From the NCBI GenBank assembly GCA_009746045.1, contig RPFO01000696.1:1-64000 (forward strand): 64,000 nucleotides of DNA, read 5' to 3'. The notes below the pieces were generated by a model, which searched no databases, was not told the DNA's origin, and saw nothing but the letters and a program-made list of their open reading frames with translations. Of the stretch, positions 9,439 to 18,639 are shown in pieces. Position 1 is the stretch's first letter; each line of letters begins with the position of its first letter. The stretch is from Mesostigma viride (taxonomy: Eukaryota > Streptophyta > Mesostigmatophyceae > Mesostigmatales > Mesostigmataceae). The translations under genes were made by a program, and so were the position numbers.

Positions 9439-10992
9439 TTATTCCAACTGCGGCCATCGCTGGTGCGTCCAGCCAGGATATTGAGGCTCACCTCCTACGC
9501 CCCCGCTGCTGATACTGCTACTGCTGCTGCCGCCGCTGATGCCGCTGCCACTGCTACTGCTACTGCTACTGCTGGGGAGGGAACGCAATGTTCCAGGCTG
9601 GGGGCGCGCCTCACGGTGAAGATGGGCCCGCTTACCTGCCCTTCCCGTTGCTGTTTTTGCCTCTGGCGGGTGACTTATCGTTTTGTCGGGTGCTGGACGG
9701 CAGTGTGGTGCTTTCCTTTTTGTTTTTTTGGGGATGGGTGGTTGATCGGGATCTTCGACAATCCTTCCCGTTGCGGGGTCGATGAAGCACTGTGTGTAGT
9801 TCTTACTATCTCCTCTTTTTCCGCCCCGCGCGATGAAGCGATTCATTAGCAGCATCCACTCCGTGGTGTGCCCTTCTAGTTTGTTTTTGTCCTTCGTTAC
9901 CGTGTCGTCCAGCGAATGCATTAATTCGTGCAAGAGGTTTGCTGCAATATGAACTAGTACATTATCGGGAACGACGGCGCCGTCCTCTTGAAACAGAAAC
10001 TGTTTTTTGTCCATTTGCTTGACTCTCTTTGGAAGGGTTGCATCCCACGCATCCTTATTAATGACAATGTAATTCCGGGCGTGTGGGTGGCGTTCTTGCT
10101 CTGACGGATCACAACACACACCCGGCGAGTGGGGGTCTGCCCAATACTGACACATGTATGTGGTATTCCAGCCCTCAACGCGATATGCCTCATCACCTAT
10201 ATCTGCGTACTTCATGTAATCTGACATCCATATGACAATGGGCCAAACATCTTTCTCTATTTTCCCATCAAAAAAAACGTCATTGATAACTTGCAACATG
10301 TTTTTGAACCCCTTGTCAACTGCCCACACATCTTCGATATTCACGGCTCTTTGGAGACGCGCGGGATAGACGCGGTTGAGCCTCTCCTCCAACTGCTTCC
10401 ATCTACGTTCCATCTTTCCACAAACTTTTTCGGAGCCCTTGAGACGGGCCCAGGTGCCTTTCCTCCGGCCGCTTCTGTCGATGTGTCTTCCATCGTCGTA
10501 GATATATTTACATGCTTCTTGGCTATTTGTATTATCCTTCCATCTGTCATACTCCTTCCCCATGGCCGTCTTGCCGGGGTGAAGCCTTTCATAGAGACGT
10601 TGCATGTCCGGTCTTCTGCAGCCAATATCTTCGTCATACTCGCACTCGGGGTGGACGCAATGGTATACGCGGCCCGGGGACTCATTGCCCCCACTAATAC
10701 GAGTAGGCGGGTTTGGTTGCATTGGTGGTGTTCGCAGGGGTTGCTGGGCGGGCAAGGGGGGGCGGGTGCTGGGCGGTGGCACGGGTTGGGCAGGCGTTTG
10801 GGGACGCTTTAGAAGTGATTTTACCGCGGTTGCAAGCAGAGGGGCAGGCAATCGCTGAACTTGCGGGGGGGCTAGGCGCGGTGGCGCGGGGGGGGCGGGC
10901 GTTTGGGGACGCTGAACTTGCGGGGGGGTGTCATCGTCGGACAACTCTATGGCGTCATCTATACTGGTACCCCTGTGTGTCCTTTGCGGCAT
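9439..10992 (-). CDS. SprT-like zinc metallopeptidase 1
   Basis: A 517-residue protein. An acidic SUMO-interaction-like patch near the N terminus (D-D-A-I-E-L-S-D-D-D) is followed by a Pro/Gln-rich region of about 80 residues, then C-x-H-P-E-C-E-Y-D-E, a helical segment, and the zincin motif L-L-H-E-L-M-H-S at about residue 356 with a downstream E-G-H-T-T-E-W. This H-E-x-x-H...G-H-x-x-x-(F/W) arrangement matches the SprT/Spartan family, whose members cut DNA-linked proteins. A Ser/Gly-rich tail is encoded by near-CTG repeats (9490-9580). The ATG at 10992 is directly preceded by an ATATATAGCAATG context. A second family member lies at 26221-27639. Confidence 0.65.
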   Translation of the reverse strand: MPQRTHRGTSIDDAIELSDDDTPPQVQRPQTPAPPAPPRLAPPQVQRLPAPLLATAVKSLLKRPQTPAQPVPPPSTRPPLPAQQPLRTPPMQPNPPTRISGGNESPGRVYHCVHPECEYDEDIGCRRPDMQRLYERLHPGKTAMGKEYDRWKDNTNSQEACKYIYDDGRHIDRSGRRKGTWARLKGSEKVCGKMERRWKQLEERLNRVYPARLQRAVNIEDVWAVDKGFKNMLQVINDVFFDGKIEKDVWPIVIWMSDYMKYADIGDEAYRVEGWNTTYMCQYWADPHSPGVCCDPSEQERHPHARNYIVINKDAWDATLPKRVKQMDKKQFLFQEDGAVVPDNVLVHIAANLLHELMHSLDDTVTKDKNKLEGHTTEWMLLMNRFIARGGKRGDSKNYTQCFIDPATGRIVEDPDQPPIPKKTKRKAPHCRPAPDKTISHPPEAKTATGRAGKRAHLHREARPQPGTLRSLPSSSSSSSSGSGISGGSSSSSISSGGVGGEPQYPGWTHQRWPQLE

Positions 10993-11001
10993 TGCTATAT
11001 A
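10993..11001 (-). promoter_or_regulatory. TATATA box upstream of SprT-like gene 1
   Basis: Reading toward the gene the sequence is AATATATAGCAATG, the ATG being the start codon. The gene at 11136-11701 has the identical ATATATAGCAATG context. This close TATA(T/C)A placement recurs at several starts in the window. Confidence 0.4.
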
Positions 11002-11135
11002 TTAAAAATATAATTACTTACAGCAGAGTGAAATCACTCAAACCAAAGCAAACGCCCAGCTATAAACCTATATACAGAGCCATGTCAAAGCTCTATACTA
11101 CGATAAGACCAATGGAAACGCCTAACGGGAGGAAC

Positions 11136-11701
11136 CTAATAGCCCTGCTGCACCGCAAAATCAGCCCGCGTACGGCGGAGCATGATGTCAGCCATGGCCC
11201 GAGTCAGCGCCACCGACAAGCGCTGACGCCAATATGACGTCCAGGTCCGCGCCGACCATGGGGCCCGCTGGCCCTCCAGGTCCAGCCGGTCCTCCCGGAG
11301 CCGGCAACACTCCTTGAAGAAGGCGGAGGTCAGGGGCCCCATGGCCCCAAACTCCTCCAGGACAAAGGGCACCACACGATGGTGCCCGACGTCGCCGTAG
11401 GCCAGGAGCTTGGCCCGCTCCGCCCGGTCCGCCGTGTAACCTGCCGTGAGGGAGGCCCCAGCCACGTGGCTAAGAGCCAAGGGCCGCGCCACCGAAACGT
11501 CAATAAGCAGATGCCGGCCACCCCCTCAAAGTCCAGCACCACGATGTCAGGCCGGTGGTTGGGGGAATAGAAGGCAGCGCCATCCGCATCCTCGGACCGG
11601 ATGTTCGCGTGGGGGAAAACCGACCGAATCATGGCGAGCACCACCGTCAGGAGGACAGTGTGCAAATACAAATACCAATTCTGATTCTGTTGACCCCCCA
11701 T
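11136..11701 (-). CDS. retroelement-type endonuclease-like domain protein, frameshifted
   Basis: The ATG at 11701 opens a hydrophobic N-terminal segment, then R-P-D-I-V-V-L-D; after a shift at the C5 run 11521-11525 the protein continues L-I-D-V-S-V-A-R-P-L, A-E-R-A-K-L-L-A-Y, V-V-P-F-V-L-E-E-F-G and finally W-R-Q-R-L-S-V-A-L. This succession (D-V-x-V-x-x-P-L, A-x-x-A-x-x-K-x-x-x-Y, P-F-V-x-E-x-F-G, and a closing L-x-R-R) resembles the C-terminal endonuclease-like region of reverse-transcriptase ORFs common in algal genomes. No reverse transcriptase is seen here, so this is a stand-alone or captured domain. Catalytic ability is unproven. Confidence 0.4.
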
Positions 11702-11754
11702 TGCTATATATACCATCGGCATAAAAAAAACAAGCAGTGTCATGTATATACGGA

Positions 11755-13110
11755 ATGTCGCGAGTACAGCCACCCAGAGCCGATCTGTCTAGCCTGACCC
11801 CGATCCTCAGGAACCTGGTGGAGCACGTCATGAACGATTATCCGACAATGAACGGCATCGTATTAACCCAGGCGCCGAACGAAACGTGGGCTGTGGCACT
11901 GACATGGAACCCCGTCCTGGAGATTAACGCGGGAGGGGCACGCCGGCAACACAACTTGATTATGGGGCGGACCGGAGCCGCTGTCGCCTGGCTCATGGAT
12001 CAGCTTACCCGTCTTCAGACTCCCTTACACCCCAGGGCCCGTGCTGAATTCGTTCTTGGCCTTCGCGCCCAGGTGGAGGGGGTGCTTCAACCGCCTAACG
12101 GGGTACCAAACATACCTTCTCCGGCACCACCTGCGTCATTTGCGAGAGACAGTGATCGGTCCCGAGCCAGTTCGGTCACTAGATCTAGTCACGATTACGA
12201 CGAGGAGTACGACCCGGCCGTACCACAGTCCCGACGGATCGCCTGGCCACTACGGGGAGGGGGGAATCGGGGAGCTGGGGGAGGGCGCGCTCGGGTCACG
12301 GCTGCACCCACGACGGTTCAGGAGGGGAACGCCACCGGGGGAGTTGCTACTCGGGCCGCTACTCGTAGAGGGGGGGGGAGCAACCGGGGATCCGCTGGGG
12401 CCGGTAACAACACAGCTGCGTCCCCTTCCAGGAGTGGGGGGAGCAACCGGGAATCGGATTGGACCGGTAACGACGCCGCAGCTGCAAGGAGGAACCGTAG
12501 CACTGGGGCCACAACGAGGAGGAGAGCGTCTGCGGGGTCTGGCCCTAACAGGAGTGAGGGTCGTCGGTCAAACAGCCCTGGAGAAGCGACTAGTGGTAGA
12601 GCGAGGGGGCAAGCTACAAATAGACAGCGGCCAACGAGGGCAGTTCGTCCACTGGCACTGATGGGCGCCGCCGCGAATGGCGGCCCTGCCGCGAGTAGGG
12701 GGGCAAGTCGCGCGATTTCGGTATCGTCTGAGTCCGTGATCGTGCCCGCTCGAAGCGGAGGTGCAGGCCCGTCTCGAGGGAGGGCTGACGGGAGTGGGAC
12801 GCGGTCCAGCACGCCCGTCAGTGCTCCGAGGTCTGTATCCGACGAGGACTTTGACCCGCGGACCGAGGCCCGTCATACAGATTACGACGTTCACGTGCGC
12901 GCAAACCGCGCTCGGAGGCAAAGGACTGCCACACCGGAGAATGTCATTATTCCCGGGGCAATGGTCACGGTGAGAAGTAGACCCCGTCGCCTCGCCGCAA
13001 TCATCGCTGAGAGGAATATAGTGCTCAATGACTACTTCATGTCCCCTTCCGATCGGCAGAGGGTGCTTGAGGCCCTTGAAGAAGAGGAGCGACGGGCCAG
13101 GGGGGGGTGA
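11755..13110 (+). CDS. basic, low-complexity protein A (paralog of 23.6 kb gene)
   Basis: The ATG at 11755 is preferred over the upstream GTG and follows TATATA at 11746-11751. Residues 1-130 form a globular domain with G-I-V-L, W-A-V-A-L, P-V-L-E-I, V-A-W-L-M-D-Q-L and a helix with L-R-A-Q-V-E. The gene at 23599 has the same succession (G-L-A-L, W-A-V-N-L, P-V-I-T-I, V-A-W-A-Y-D-Q-L, L-N-A-E-V-Q). About 230 residues of Gly/Arg/Ser/Asn-rich low complexity follow, then a C-terminal helix rich in Glu and Arg. The long basic disordered region suggests nucleic-acid binding or a virion core role. No named family recognised. Confidence 0.6.
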   Translation: MSRVQPPRADLSSLTPILRNLVEHVMNDYPTMNGIVLTQAPNETWAVALTWNPVLEINAGGARRQHNLIMGRTGAAVAWLMDQLTRLQTPLHPRARAEFVLGLRAQVEGVLQPPNGVPNIPSPAPPASFARDSDRSRASSVTRSSHDYDEEYDPAVPQSRRIAWPLRGGGNRGAGGGRARVTAAPTTVQEGNATGGVATRAATRRGGGSNRGSAGAGNNTAASPSRSGGSNRESDWTGNDAAAARRNRSTGATTRRRASAGSGPNRSEGRRSNSPGEATSGRARGQATNRQRPTRAVRPLALMGAAANGGPAASRGASRAISVSSESVIVPARSGGAGPSRGRADGSGTRSSTPVSAPRSVSDEDFDPRTEARHTDYDVHVRANRARRQRTATPENVIIPGAMVTVRSRPRRLAAIIAERNIVLNDYFMSPSDRQRVLEALEEEERRARGG

Positions 13111-13290
13111 TTTACCAACGTCTCACGCCGGAAGAATCTGCCGGCAGCATGGGGCTGTTGGGTGGAATGTTGGTTGAGATCCGGTAAGGTGCTTTGGGTT
13201 TGGGCAACAGCCCCAAGAAGCTACTGGGGGGTGGTTATTAACAAGCAGATTATGATTAATTACTTCACGAAAATTCCAGATTGTGTGTTA

Positions 13291-14187
13291 TCAAGCCTTG
13301 ATCCTTTCATTGCCCACAGGTCCCTCCAGCCCCCCTCTGGCTGCCAGCCTGTTCTCTAGCATGAGTCGCTTGTTGTCAAGGTAGACACCCCTGTCAACAG
13401 GCTCCTGGGCCATCTTGTGAAGACCCCACTTTTGGAACACGGCGCCCATATCCTTTCCCATCTCCTGTATGGAGTTCACAACGTTCATGCCACTCGCAAT
13501 CGAGCGTTCGTGCAATGAGTTCATCAGGTACACGGCCGAGTTCATGGGCCCTTGAAAGTAGTCGCGCGTCCCCTCGCTCTTCTTGATATCGTGGTGTTCC
13601 CTGTACTTCTGCGTGCTCATTCCGCACACGGCCTGGTTGACGTTGGCGTTCACAATGGCGCAGTTCCTTCCCACCTCGCCCGGCTTGCTGACGGTTTTGA
13701 TGGCGTCCATGTGCGACTTGGTGGACTCGCATGACTTGATGCGCGGCTCCTCCTTCAATCCCTCGGCCCTGTCGGCACGGGCATAGATGTCGTCTGCCAG
13801 CGACCGGTCGGCTGCCAGGTAGCGCTCGAGCAGGACGGCCAGGTGGTAGCGGAGGGAGGCGGCTTTCTTGCCCGGGAGCAGCTGGATGATCTGAATGATG
13901 CCCAGCCGGTCAGCGACAGGGGTGTCTCGCTGGCCTGCTCCAGGAAATCTGAGGTTTATACAAAGCGTTTGAACCTCTCCATGTGCTCGCTGAAGTCTTG
14001 CAAACGTCACGCTGGCACTTGAAGATGCATTTCTGGCAAGTAAGCCGTCTTCCGACATGAACAGCACGCACTTGATGATGTCGATAACCGAAATCTTGCC
14101 ATCCGGCGTCACCCTGATCTTGTCGTGAAAGAGCGGGTCGTCACACCCTCCATCCACTGGCACGAGGAACCGCTCCGGCACCATCAT
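13291..14187 (-). CDS. protein with algal/giant-virus domain of unknown function
   Basis: About 298 residues from the ATG at 14187 (the frame itself opens at a TTG further up). Residues about 30-150 contain G-K-I-S-V-I-D-I-I, then F-P-G-A-G-Q-R-D-T-P-V-A-D and I-I-Q-I-I-Q-L-L-P-G-K-K-A, then L-L-E-R-Y-L-A-A-D-R-S-L-A-D-D-I. I recall this T-P-V-A-D...(I/V)-(I/V)-x-(I/V)-x-x-L-L-P-G...Y-L-G-G-D pattern as a domain abundant in algal genomes and some giant viruses, without known function; BRO/KilA-type regulators are a possible comparison. The C-terminal half is helical and charged, with M-N-S-A-V-Y-L-M-N-S. Confidence 0.55.
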   Translation of the reverse strand: MMVPERFLVPVDGGCDDPLFHDKIRVTPDGKISVIDIIKCVLFMSEDGLLARNASSSASVTFARLQRAHGEVQTLCINLRFPGAGQRDTPVADRLGIIQIIQLLPGKKAASLRYHLAVLLERYLAADRSLADDIYARADRAEGLKEEPRIKSCESTKSHMDAIKTVSKPGEVGRNCAIVNANVNQAVCGMSTQKYREHHDIKKSEGTRDYFQGPMNSAVYLMNSLHERSIASGMNVVNSIQEMGKDMGAVFQKWGLHKMAQEPVDRGVYLDNKRLMLENRLAARGGLEGPVGNERIKA

Positions 14188-14283
14188 GGCAAATCTACCC
14201 AGATAGCAAGAAGTGTTTCCGAGCTGTTTAAACGCAGTTGGCAAATTGTAAGGAAAATGTTGTTTTTATTATTGCACGTTACA

Positions 14284-14484
14284 TCAACGCATGGGCCGGC
14301 GGAATGTGATCCACATGGCGGCCGCGGTTATCAGCATGAAAAGAACGGGCAACCCCACCTCAGCGGCAGTCAGCAAAGGCCTAGTGCCACTGTCACGGCT
14401 GTGTGGGTCCGTGGGCTCCGGCGCTTTGAGGTCTTGCAGCCCCTCCAAAATGGGCGGGGTGTTCTCTGCCGTGGACGTGTTCAT
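14284..14484 (-). CDS. small single-pass membrane protein
   Basis: A 66-residue protein with a polar, acidic N-terminal half and one hydrophobic segment at about residues 44-60 (G-L-P-V-L-F-M-L-I-T-A-A-A-M-W-I) followed by R-R-P-M-R. The orientation rule predicts the short basic tail inside. The ATG at 14484 has TATATAC a few bases upstream. Such tiny membrane proteins are typical virion-membrane components of large DNA viruses, but the role here is inferred only. Confidence 0.6.
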   Translation of the reverse strand: MNTSTAENTPPILEGLQDLKAPEPTDPHSRDSGTRPLLTAAEVGLPVLFMLITAAAMWITFRRPMR

Positions 14485-14508
14485 GGACTGTATATACCCC
14501 AGCTAGGA

Positions 14509-14997
14509 TTATTTATTCCGCATCTGCTGTTTGAGATTTACCATCTCAGTTTCCATCGCGGACACGCGCTGCCTCAGCTTCTCCTCGCGCGCCTGGTGTT
14601 CACGCAGCTGCGTCTCCTTCTCCTGCAGCTGCGCCTCCTTTTCCCGCAGTAGCTCGGCCTGCTGGGCGGCCATCTTCTCCGACTTTTTAATGGCTCGCGA
14701 GAACCGCTTCCTCGCGGCCTCCTTGTCCTTCTTAATTTTCCCCTTGCTCTCCATCAGGTCGTTCTCGACCTTGAAGACACGGAACCGCAGAACATTTACA
14801 TTGTCGATCCATTCTCGCGGCACCAGGACGCGAGAGGGGGCAGGCCCTTTGTTCAGCCGGCCAGGGTGCACCCCGCCTAGCGTGAGCATCCCCTCGAAGG
14901 CATCCGGCTCCTCTTCCGATTCTCCTTCGCTCTCTGACTCTTCCTCGCTTTCCTCGCTAGAGGGAGCGACGTTCTCTTTATCCTCGAGGCACGACAT
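14509..14997 (-). CDS. acidic/coiled-coil protein
   Basis: A 162-residue protein in two parts. Residues about 10-32 are nearly all Ser and Glu (S-E-E-S-E-E-E-S-E-S-E-G). Residues about 75-160 form a long heptad-rich coiled coil with repeated E-K-E-x-Q-L-(Q/R)-E. Between them is a short P-R-E-W-I-D segment. It lies head-to-tail with the small membrane-protein gene that follows. Structural or scaffolding role is likely; no family assigned. Confidence 0.6.
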   Translation of the reverse strand: MSCLEDKENVAPSSEESEEESESEGESEEEPDAFEGMLTLGGVHPGRLNKGPAPSRVLVPREWIDNVNVLRFRVFKVENDLMESKGKIKKDKEAARKRFSRAIKKSEKMAAQQAELLREKEAQLQEKETQLREHQAREEKLRQRVSAMETEMVNLKQQMRNK

Positions 14998-15009
14998 TGA
15001 AGAGAAACG

Positions 15010-16254
15010 GAAGACGTTTTACTGCTGTCGAGGCCTTTTAAATTTCCCACGCTCAGTCGATGATACCAGTCAATGCTAGCACTGTCGCGAGAATTGCCCG
15101 GTGCTGCGACGTCGGTGACTTTATCCGTGGCGACGTCCAGGCAAAGGAATTCGCTCGCGTAATTCGCGGGAAATTGAATTTGTGGCTGGAACGTTCTGGT
15201 TGCAGCGGGAACGCGTCATCGACATTCGACCATGGGCGTGACGGGGAAAAGTCGAGAGACGCGGCGCAGGGTCGGGAGAAAAGACCCTACCATGCTTACT
15301 CCTGCGGTCACTGTAGACTCTGACCATGTGCCGTGGGATTCACTAACTAACCATGCTGAACCGGCAGACCGACCATGCTGAACCGGCAGACCCGCATGAC
15401 TGACTGACTGACCGACTGACTGCCTGACTGATTGACTGAAATGCATTTGCCGCGGTCTAAAGCGTGTCTGATATTTGAAGATTTTTTAATAGATTTTTTT
15501 CAGTTTCAATCCCACATGGGGGCTAAGAGGGCTTTTTTATAGCCAGGCGATGACGGCACGCCCAAAAACGACTATATAGGCACCCAGCCGTGAGCCGCCC
15601 CCCTCTGGAAACGACAGCCGGCCTCTGAGACGGCTGTAGGGTGCAGGCGGCTACCAGTTGCACTCTCTTGATATTACTGCGGCATATCACCGAGAAGACA
15701 CTAAGCTCGCGACACACAGCTCGTCACGTGCCAATACCTTGGGGAACTTCCATCGCTCGTCGCAGCCGTGAGGTATATATCTATTATATATTAAATCAAT
15801 CACGAATCGCAGGACATTATCAACAAGAATTTATTGCTTTGAGGGTTGATGAATTTCGCTGCATTTCTTGGCCAGTTTCTAGCTTGTGCCGCCTGCCATA
15901 GAAAATGCGATGCCTGTGCGCACTGCCGCAGTGATTCGCGAGACGAAATGCGAGTCGACGTGAGAATGCAGATTGACTCGTGTGTCGTGAATGCGTTCCT
16001 GCCTGCCTCGGTGTTTTGCAGTTCGACAAAGACACTTTAAGCAGCCCAGTCGGAACCTCGAGGGATTTGATGAATTCTTTACAAGATACATTCAACTGCA
16101 ATCAGGTGGGTATATACATCGTCGGCGGCCGTTTTCGTTTTCCATACTTTTCCTCGCGATTCTCCTACCTTTATACGAATGACAGCAGCCTGCCGGCGGC
16201 TTTCTGACGCTTTACGTGCGCATCCCGGCTGGCTGTTCGTTATGCTCTTCACAG
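15010..16254. other. 1.2-kb intergenic region with short repeats
   Basis: No convincing gene. It contains a 20-bp direct duplication (ACCATGCTGAACCGGCAGAC at about 15349 and 15371) followed by a TGAC/TGAT tetranucleotide run to about 15440, an AT-rich patch (15475-15500) and another at 15775-15800 (TATATATCTATTATATATTAAAT). Short frames here (for example one rich in Q-S-V on the minus strand) are translations of the repeats. Confidence 0.5.
15349..15440. repeat. 20-bp direct repeat plus TGAC tetranucleotide run
   Basis: Two adjacent copies of ACCATGCTGAACCGGCAGAC, one G/C apart from perfect spacing of 22 bp, pass into repeated TGACTGAC/TGATTGAC units. It lies inside the long gene-free stretch. 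Confidence 0.7.
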
Positions 16255-18012
16255 ATGGAGACGAGGGGAAACGAAAGGGATTGGGGGGCTCTGCAGGCGC
16301 CGCCAATATTACAACCCATGGCCAGCCGGGTGTACATGTGCAGTCCTAATTCTGCCATGAGCGAGCCTGTGCAAGGAGCGAGCCTGCACCCCCCACCTGG
16401 ATCCAAGCGCCCCTGTGTGACGGCCCCTGTATCTTTTTCAGGGCAGTATCAAGCTTTCCCACGCGGCATTAACGCGGGGTCGGAATCAGTGGGGTCAACC
16501 GTCACTAGTTCCGCTGTCGTGCCTGACCTGCAGCGCGATCATCGCCAGCTGCAACAGTTAGACGCAAGGGAGTATTACTGGCAGCAGCAGCGGCAGCAGC
16601 AGCAGCAGCAGCCGCAGCAGCAGCACCAGCAGCGGTGGACATACCAGCAGCAGCCGCAGCAGCAGCAGCTGTTCTGCCCCCAGCCGACTAGGGGTGGAAG
16701 CGCGGTCGGCCTGCTGTTGTCGCAATTCCCCTGCAATTCTGCTTCGATGAGGGGCATGATGGGGGCGGGGCACCAGCGCGGGCCCCAGCAGCATCAGCAG
16801 GCGCGGTTCTGCAACACGCCTGGAGGTCAGCGCGTGTACGTACATCGCCCCCCCCAGCACTCTGTGGCGAGGCTCATGGACCGCCCACCCCAGACATTCG
16901 TGGACCGCCCACCCCAGCTGGCGACGCTCAAGGGCCACCCACCCCAGCACCAGCTGGCGACGCTCGGGGGGCACCCACCCCAGAATCAAGTGGCGCCGCT
17001 CGCCGACCGCCTACCCCAGCACCAAGGGGAGGCGCTCGCTGACCGCCTACCCCAGCACCAAGGGGAGGCGCTCGCCGACCGCCTACCCCAGCCCCCTGTG
17101 GCGACGCTCGCCGACCGCCTACCCCAGCACCAAGTGGCGCCGTTCGTGGACCACCCCCTCGAGCAGCAGGCGCCGCTCGGGGGGGGCGTGCAGCAGCCCA
17201 TAATGTATGGGGACCTGCAGCAGTGCGTGGACCCGGCGCCCGTTCCCGAGTTGAATATATCTCCATCGGGTCTGGAGTTTTCGAAGCTCTGCAGCCAGTG
17301 CTGTCTGGAAACTATTACCGAGTATGTGACCGACTCGCAAGGCGGGCGCATCGGTGATTCCGAGATAAGCGGCACTGAGCAATGCCGCTCTTGCTATCTG
17401 AAAAATTTGCCGTTTGCAGTTGACGGCTATAACAAGCAGGCTGGCGCCCTAGCCACCCTTATGCAGACGCTTTATGACCCGACGACCGTATTAGAGGGGT
17501 TGCAGGCAAGGGGGCGTGTAGGCGGAATCGAAGGGGTGATTGACAGACTAGTCCATAGCGACGCCGACTTAAGCGACATTGCTTGGATCGTTAATCCGGC
17601 TGCATTGCTGGTAATGGAGGTACCAGACAATAGTTTGCTGGATGTTGACATTCTTCAATCGGCGAAGGCGGTTCGCGCCAGGGAGATGAGCATGGCGGAC
17701 ATGGGGATACTCACTAGGTGCGGCGTCTGCGGCAAGACGAGCCGCTTCCTCTTGAGGGTCTCGGGCCACAATCACCTGGAATGCGTCTGCGTCTGCTGTG
17801 CACGCAGCGCTTTTTTGAAATCCTATACGGATGCCCAGTCGCCGGAAAGCCGCGCGGATATGGTCGTGACAGGCCACAACACATTCTCCTACCTCGCGCA
17901 ATTGAAGTGTCCTCTGTGCTCGCCTGAGGTACAGGGCCGACTCCTTTACCCGTACTTCGTGTACGACGAGAGGGCCAGTTTTATGTCCCTTGTGATCCTG
18001 GCCCTGGACTAG
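16255..18012 (+). CDS. Gln/Pro-rich repeat protein with C-terminal Cys clusters
   Basis: About 585 residues from the ATG at 16255 (an in-frame GTG at 16216 lies upstream). Residues about 100-150 are glutamine-rich (CAG-type runs at 16580-16670). Residues about 205-315 hold about ten degenerate 13-14-residue repeats of the form (L/V)-x-D-R-x-P-Q-x-Q-(V/G). The C-terminal 250 residues are globular with C-S-Q-C-C, C-R-S-C, C-G-V-C-G, C-V-C-C and C-P-L-C pairs, consistent with two or three zinc sites. Disordered scaffold plus zinc domain suggests a regulatory or host-interaction protein; no family recognised. Confidence 0.6.
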   Translation: METRGNERDWGALQAPPILQPMASRVYMCSPNSAMSEPVQGASLHPPPGSKRPCVTAPVSFSGQYQAFPRGINAGSESVGSTVTSSAVVPDLQRDHRQLQQLDAREYYWQQQRQQQQQQPQQQHQQRWTYQQQPQQQQLFCPQPTRGGSAVGLLLSQFPCNSASMRGMMGAGHQRGPQQHQQARFCNTPGGQRVYVHRPPQHSVARLMDRPPQTFVDRPPQLATLKGHPPQHQLATLGGHPPQNQVAPLADRLPQHQGEALADRLPQHQGEALADRLPQPPVATLADRLPQHQVAPFVDHPLEQQAPLGGGVQQPIMYGDLQQCVDPAPVPELNISPSGLEFSKLCSQCCLETITEYVTDSQGGRIGDSEISGTEQCRSCYLKNLPFAVDGYNKQAGALATLMQTLYDPTTVLEGLQARGRVGGIEGVIDRLVHSDADLSDIAWIVNPAALLVMEVPDNSLLDVDILQSAKAVRAREMSMADMGILTRCGVCGKTSRFLLRVSGHNHLECVCVCCARSAFLKSYTDAQSPESRADMVVTGHNTFSYLAQLKCPLCSPEVQGRLLYPYFVYDERASFMSLVILALD

Positions 18013-18070
18013 TCAGCAGGCCGTGGACTAGTTACTTAAAGTTGTGTGGCCGACATAGCGGTTGTGTGTT

Positions 18071-18535
18071 TTATGACTTGCGCCTCAGCATTTCGAAGCG
18101 CATGACGATTGTCCAGTCACCGACAGTGGGCTTGGCAGACGCGTTCAATGGTTCAGCAGCGTCCACGTGGCAGACGCGAATTTTAAAAGACCCACCCTTT
18201 GTCAGTAGGTAGGGATCTGCTATGCTCAGATAGTTTTGTTGATTGATGATGGCATAGTCCGTGGCAGTTGTTCCGCCGGACGCTATTTCCGTAGCCAGCA
18301 GTGCCATATCCCCCCCTGAGTGGAGAAAGGCGTCCGAGTACACCCCGATGACCCTGCAGGCAGCAGTAGATACAAATCCCTTTACAGATGCGAACAAGAC
18401 GTGGGCCTTCCAGCGCCCATCTAGAACGGGCGCATCGGCGTTGCTTGGGATAGTGACTGTCCACTCGTTTACATTGGACTGGCCCCTTGAGGTTGCATTG
18501 CCTGAATAAAGTGTTAACACGTACACGTCCTTCAT
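18071..18535 (-). CDS. small beta-rich protein
   Basis: A 154-residue protein with alternating hydrophobic strands (V-Y-V-L-T-L-Y, W-T-V-T-I-P, W-K-A-H-V-L-F, S-F-K-I-R-V-C, W-T-I-V-M-R-F), compatible with a jelly-roll or similar sandwich. The W-T-V-x-I-P strand is also found in the 58220-59464 protein in the capsid cluster, but that is one short motif. The ATG at 18535 has TTTATACACCAAC immediately upstream. Possible minor virion protein; function unknown. Confidence 0.5.
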   Translation of the reverse strand: MKDVYVLTLYSGNATSRGQSNVNEWTVTIPSNADAPVLDGRWKAHVLFASVKGFVSTAACRVIGVYSDAFLHSGGDMALLATEIASGGTTATDYAIINQQNYLSIADPYLLTKGGSFKIRVCHVDAAEPLNASAKPTVGDWTIVMRFEMLRRKS

Positions 18536-18639
18536 GTTGGTGTATAAATATATGATTCTTACAAGTTAATAATTTATTGCGTTCCCTGGCTCCAAAGCAA
18601 CTCTCTGGCAGAATAGAGACAATCCGTGGCCAGACCATC

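Noticed and set aside
15216-15446. Open frame rich in Q-S-V on the minus strand
   Set aside because: It is a translation of the TGAC tetranucleotide run and has no globular pattern or start signal.
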